Part shown: in pieces, positions 4,405-6,135 of the stretch
Layout of the letters: each line of letters starts with the position of its first letter
How positions within the stretch are numbered: the stretch's first letter is position 1
Assembly (NCBI GenBank): GCA_011391185.1
Contig: JAABRB010000218.1
Coordinates: 1 to 6,135, forward strand
DNA: 6,135 bases
Reading direction: 5' to 3'
Source: Betaproteobacteria bacterium
Lineage (GTDB): Bacteria; Pseudomonadota; Gammaproteobacteria; Burkholderiales; SG8-39
The notes under the pieces: model-generated
Told to the model about the DNA's origin: nothing
Seen by the model: the letters and a program-made list of their open reading frames with translations, nothing else
The model's database searches: none
Made by a program: the position numbers and the translations under genes

Positions 4405-5970
4405 ATGACCCATAAAACCATCGAGCGCAGCGAAAAGAATCGCGTGCTCATCTTCGACACCACCCTGCGCGACGGCGAACAGTGTCCCGGCGCTTCCATG
4501 ACCTTCGAGGAGAAGATCGAGGTCGCGGAGCTTCTGGACGAAATGGGCGTCGATATCATCGAGGCCGGCTTCCCGATTGCAAGCCAAGGCGATTTCGAGT
4601 CCGTAGCCGAGGTCGCCAGGCGATCCAAGAAGGCGATCATCGCCGGCCTTTCGCGGGCGGCGATGAAGGACATCGACCGTTGCGCCGAAGCAGTGCGGCA
4701 CGCGCAGCGTCCGCGTATCCACACGTTCCTTTCGACCTCGCCAGTGCACATGAAGTGGAAGCTCCAGAAGGAGCCGCACGAGGTCTACGAGATGGTGATC
4801 CAGCAAGTCACCCGCGCGCGCAATCACGTGGCGGACGTCGAGTGGTCGTCGGAGGACGGCACGCGAACCGAGCACGACTTCCTCTGCCGCTGCGTAGAAG
4901 CCGCGATCAAGGCGGGCGCCGCCACGATCAACATCCCGGACACAGTCGGCTATTCGACGCCGACGGAGTACGCGGCGCTGATCAAGATGGTGCGAGAGCG
5001 GGTACCGAACTCCGACCAGGCGGTGTTCTCGGTGCATTGCCACGACGATCTCGGCATGGCGGTGGCCAATTCTTTAGCCGGCGTCGACGGCGGCGCGCGG
5101 CAGATCGAATGCACCATCAACGGCATCGGCGAGCGGGCGGGCAACGCCTCACTCGAAGAAATCGTGATGGCGATGCGGGTCCGGAACGACGTGATGCCGT
5201 ACTGGACCGGTGTCGACGCCACGATGCTGATGCGCGCCTCCAAGCTCGTGTCGGCCGTGACCTCGTTCCCGGTGCAGTACAACAAGGCGATCGTCGGCCG
5301 GAACGCGTTCGCGCACGAGTCGGGCATTCACCAGGACGGCATGCTCAAGCACACGCAGACCTACGAGATCATGCGGCCGGAGGATGTTGGCGTGCGCGCG
5401 ACCTCGCTGGTGATGGGTAAGCATTCGGGCCGCCACGCGTTCCGCGAGAAACTCAAGGAGCTCGGCTACGATCTCGGTGACAACGCGCTGGAAGATGCTT
5501 TCAAGCGCTTCAAGGATCTCGCCGACAAGAAGAAGCACGTCTATGACGAGGATATCGTCGCGCTGGTGGACGACGAGATCGCGCAGAAGCACGACCGCAT
5601 CAAGATCGTGTCGCTGACGGTGATCGCCGGCACGCAGGGACCGCAGTCGGCGACGCTCGTGCTCGACATCGACGGTGTGCACCGCACGACCCAGGCGACC
5701 GGCAACGGTCCGGTGGATGCGATCTTCAACGCGATCAAGCAGCTGGTGCCGCACGCGGCGAAGCTCATGCTCTATCAAGTGCACGCGGTGACCGAGGGCA
5801 CCGACGCGCAGGCGGAAGTTTCCGTGCGGCTCGAGGAGGGCGGCAAGGAAGTCACCGCGCGCGGCGCCGATTCCGACACGCTGGTCGCCTCGGCCAAGGC
5901 CTATATCAACGCGCTCAACAAGCTCGCCGTGAAGCGGCAATCGGTGAACCCGCAGACCGCGGTCGGCTGA
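4405..5970 (+). CDS. leuA: 2-isopropylmalate synthase
   Basis: Catalyses the first committed step of leucine synthesis: acetyl-CoA plus 2-ketoisovalerate gives 2-isopropylmalate. The product is 521 residues, normal for the short bacterial LeuA type. Seen: the HMGL-like TIM barrel starting with FDTTLRDGEQCPGASM (17-32), with the metal ligand D18 and catalytic R22; EAGFPIAS (53-60); HCHDDLG (211-217), with ligands H211 and H213; and NGIGERAGNASLEE (239-252), with N247. The linker motif AHESGIHQDG (303-312) follows. The C-terminal LeuA dimer/regulatory domain (about 395-505) binds leucine for feedback inhibition and includes TGNGPVDA (432-439). No key residue is missing. The ATG at 4405 fits the conserved start of the barrel and has a good SD. 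Regulation is expected at two levels: allosteric, and through the upstream Leu-codon leader. Homocitrate and citramalate synthases are related, but the full-length agreement with LeuA and the leucine leader favour LeuA. Confidence 0.97.
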   Translation: MTHKTIERSEKNRVLIFDTTLRDGEQCPGASMTFEEKIEVAELLDEMGVDIIEAGFPIASQGDFESVAEVARRSKKAIIAGLSRAAMKDIDRCAEAVRHAQRPRIHTFLSTSPVHMKWKLQKEPHEVYEMVIQQVTRARNHVADVEWSSEDGTRTEHDFLCRCVEAAIKAGAATINIPDTVGYSTPTEYAALIKMVRERVPNSDQAVFSVHCHDDLGMAVANSLAGVDGGARQIECTINGIGERAGNASLEEIVMAMRVRNDVMPYWTGVDATMLMRASKLVSAVTSFPVQYNKAIVGRNAFAHESGIHQDGMLKHTQTYEIMRPEDVGVRATSLVMGKHSGRHAFREKLKELGYDLGDNALEDAFKRFKDLADKKKHVYDEDIVALVDDEIAQKHDRIKIVSLTVIAGTQGPQSATLVLDIDGVHRTTQATGNGPVDAIFNAIKQLVPHAAKLMLYQVHAVTEGTDAQAEVSVRLEEGGKEVTARGADSDTLVASAKAYINALNKLAVKRQSVNPQTAVG

Positions 5971-5978
5971 GATTTTTT

Positions 5979-6006
5979 GCCGCATGCGTCTTTCGACGCA
6001 TGCGGC
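5979..6006. terminator. Perfect 12-bp hairpin after leuA, terminator-like but without a 3' T-tract
   Basis: GCCGCATGCGTC (5979-5990) and GACGCATGCGGC (5995-6006) pair without mismatch around a 4-nt TTTC loop, starting 8 nt after the leuA stop. A run of six T (5973-5978) lies 5' of the stem, not 3', and GCTCTCCCGCGTTT follows it. On the minus strand the loop reads GAAA, a stable GNRA type, and is followed by A's. It probably stabilises or defines the leuA 3' end, or assists termination, but is not a canonical intrinsic terminator on either strand. Confidence 0.55.
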
Positions 6007-6135
6007 GCTCTCCCGCGTTTACGACGAATGTTCGCACCGCGGCTGACGTTACGTTGCGATATTAATCGTGACTGGATCTGCCCCGATCAGGACGCATTTT
6101 AACCTTGTTCGCGCGCCATCCCGTTCGTAAGCCTT
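6007..6135. other. Intergenic region after leuA, no gene visible
   Basis: No coding region with a credible start or any recognisable RNA structure is seen to the window edge. The stretch is less GC-rich in the middle (around 6045-6110) and could hold the promoter or 5'-UTR of a gene beyond the window, but I cannot name a specific element. Confidence 0.4.

Noticed and set aside
4022..4408. 128-codon plus-strand open frame covering the leuA upstream region
   Set aside because: Arg/Ser/Gly-rich with no domain, and in a different frame from the Leu leader; it runs through the attenuator and overlaps the leuA start.
4368..4415. 15-codon ORF beginning MKKSASKEKD that overlaps the leuA start out of frame
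   Set aside because: No SD precedes it, and it consists of the purine-rich leuA RBS read as codons; probably fortuitous.
5149..5985. 278-codon open frame antisense to leuA, and similar frames at 4366-5043 and 4125-4751
   Set aside because: Low-complexity Arg/His/Val-rich products without domains, opposite a fully recognisable LeuA; third-position GC bias explains the lack of stops.
6068..6130. Short GTG-initiated frame near the window end
   Set aside because: Only 20 codons, with no SD and no recognisable content.
1..6135. tRNA, rRNA, CRISPR, insertion sequence, prophage or defence-system signatures
   Set aside because: None seen: no cloverleaf-like pattern, no regularly spaced repeats, no transposase or integrase motifs, and uniform GC and codon character across the genes.

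Overview
The window looks like ordinary chromosomal DNA of a GC-rich alphaproteobacterium, most likely of the Rhizobiales (Bradyrhizobium/Rhodopseudomonas/Afipia-like). The reasons are the strong G/C third-position bias, the protein family variants (a short-type LeuA and an alphaproteobacterial-style NUDIX protein) and an intergenic 'cgtcatcc...ggatgacg' hairpin of a kind I recall from such genomes. This placement comes from recognition, not from a search. I see no phage, transposon, CRISPR or RNA-gene signature.

Layout. (1) Bases 1-975 (+) are the C-terminal two thirds of an NAD(P)-dependent aldehyde dehydrogenase of the vanillin/salicylaldehyde type, cut by the window edge and followed by a good intrinsic terminator. 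(2) Bases 1025-1597 (-) encode a DedA-family membrane protein that converges on it. (3) Bases 1598-1790 are intergenic and carry a dispersed-repeat-like hairpin just before pdxY. (4) Bases 1791-3356 (+) hold pdxY (pyridoxal kinase) and, 9 nt later, a NUDIX-domain protein with a non-standard box. (5) Bases 3347-3998 (-) hold two tiny exported proteins: a lipoprotein and, 1 nt behind it, a periplasmic protein with a Pro-rich tail. Their spacing between cysteines is identical. (6) Bases 3999-4404 are the region between the divergent lipoprotein and leuA genes. (7) Bases 4405-5970 (+) encode a full-length 2-isopropylmalate synthase, LeuA, followed by a perfect 12-bp hairpin and about 130 nt without a visible gene.

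The most interesting element is in region 6. A short ORF (4197-4304) with six leucine codons within eight codons near its end lies about 100 nt upstream of leuA. It is followed by mutually exclusive RNA stems laid out like a classical 1:2 / 2:3 / 3:4 attenuator. This is a leucine-sensing leader peptide by all visible criteria, but no U-tract follows the candidate terminator. The leader's leucine codons are also complementary to the leuA ribosome binding site, so control could be partly or wholly translational.

The genes do not form one pathway. Leucine synthesis (leuA), B6 salvage (pdxY), aldehyde oxidation and envelope functions sit side by side as short independent transcription units.
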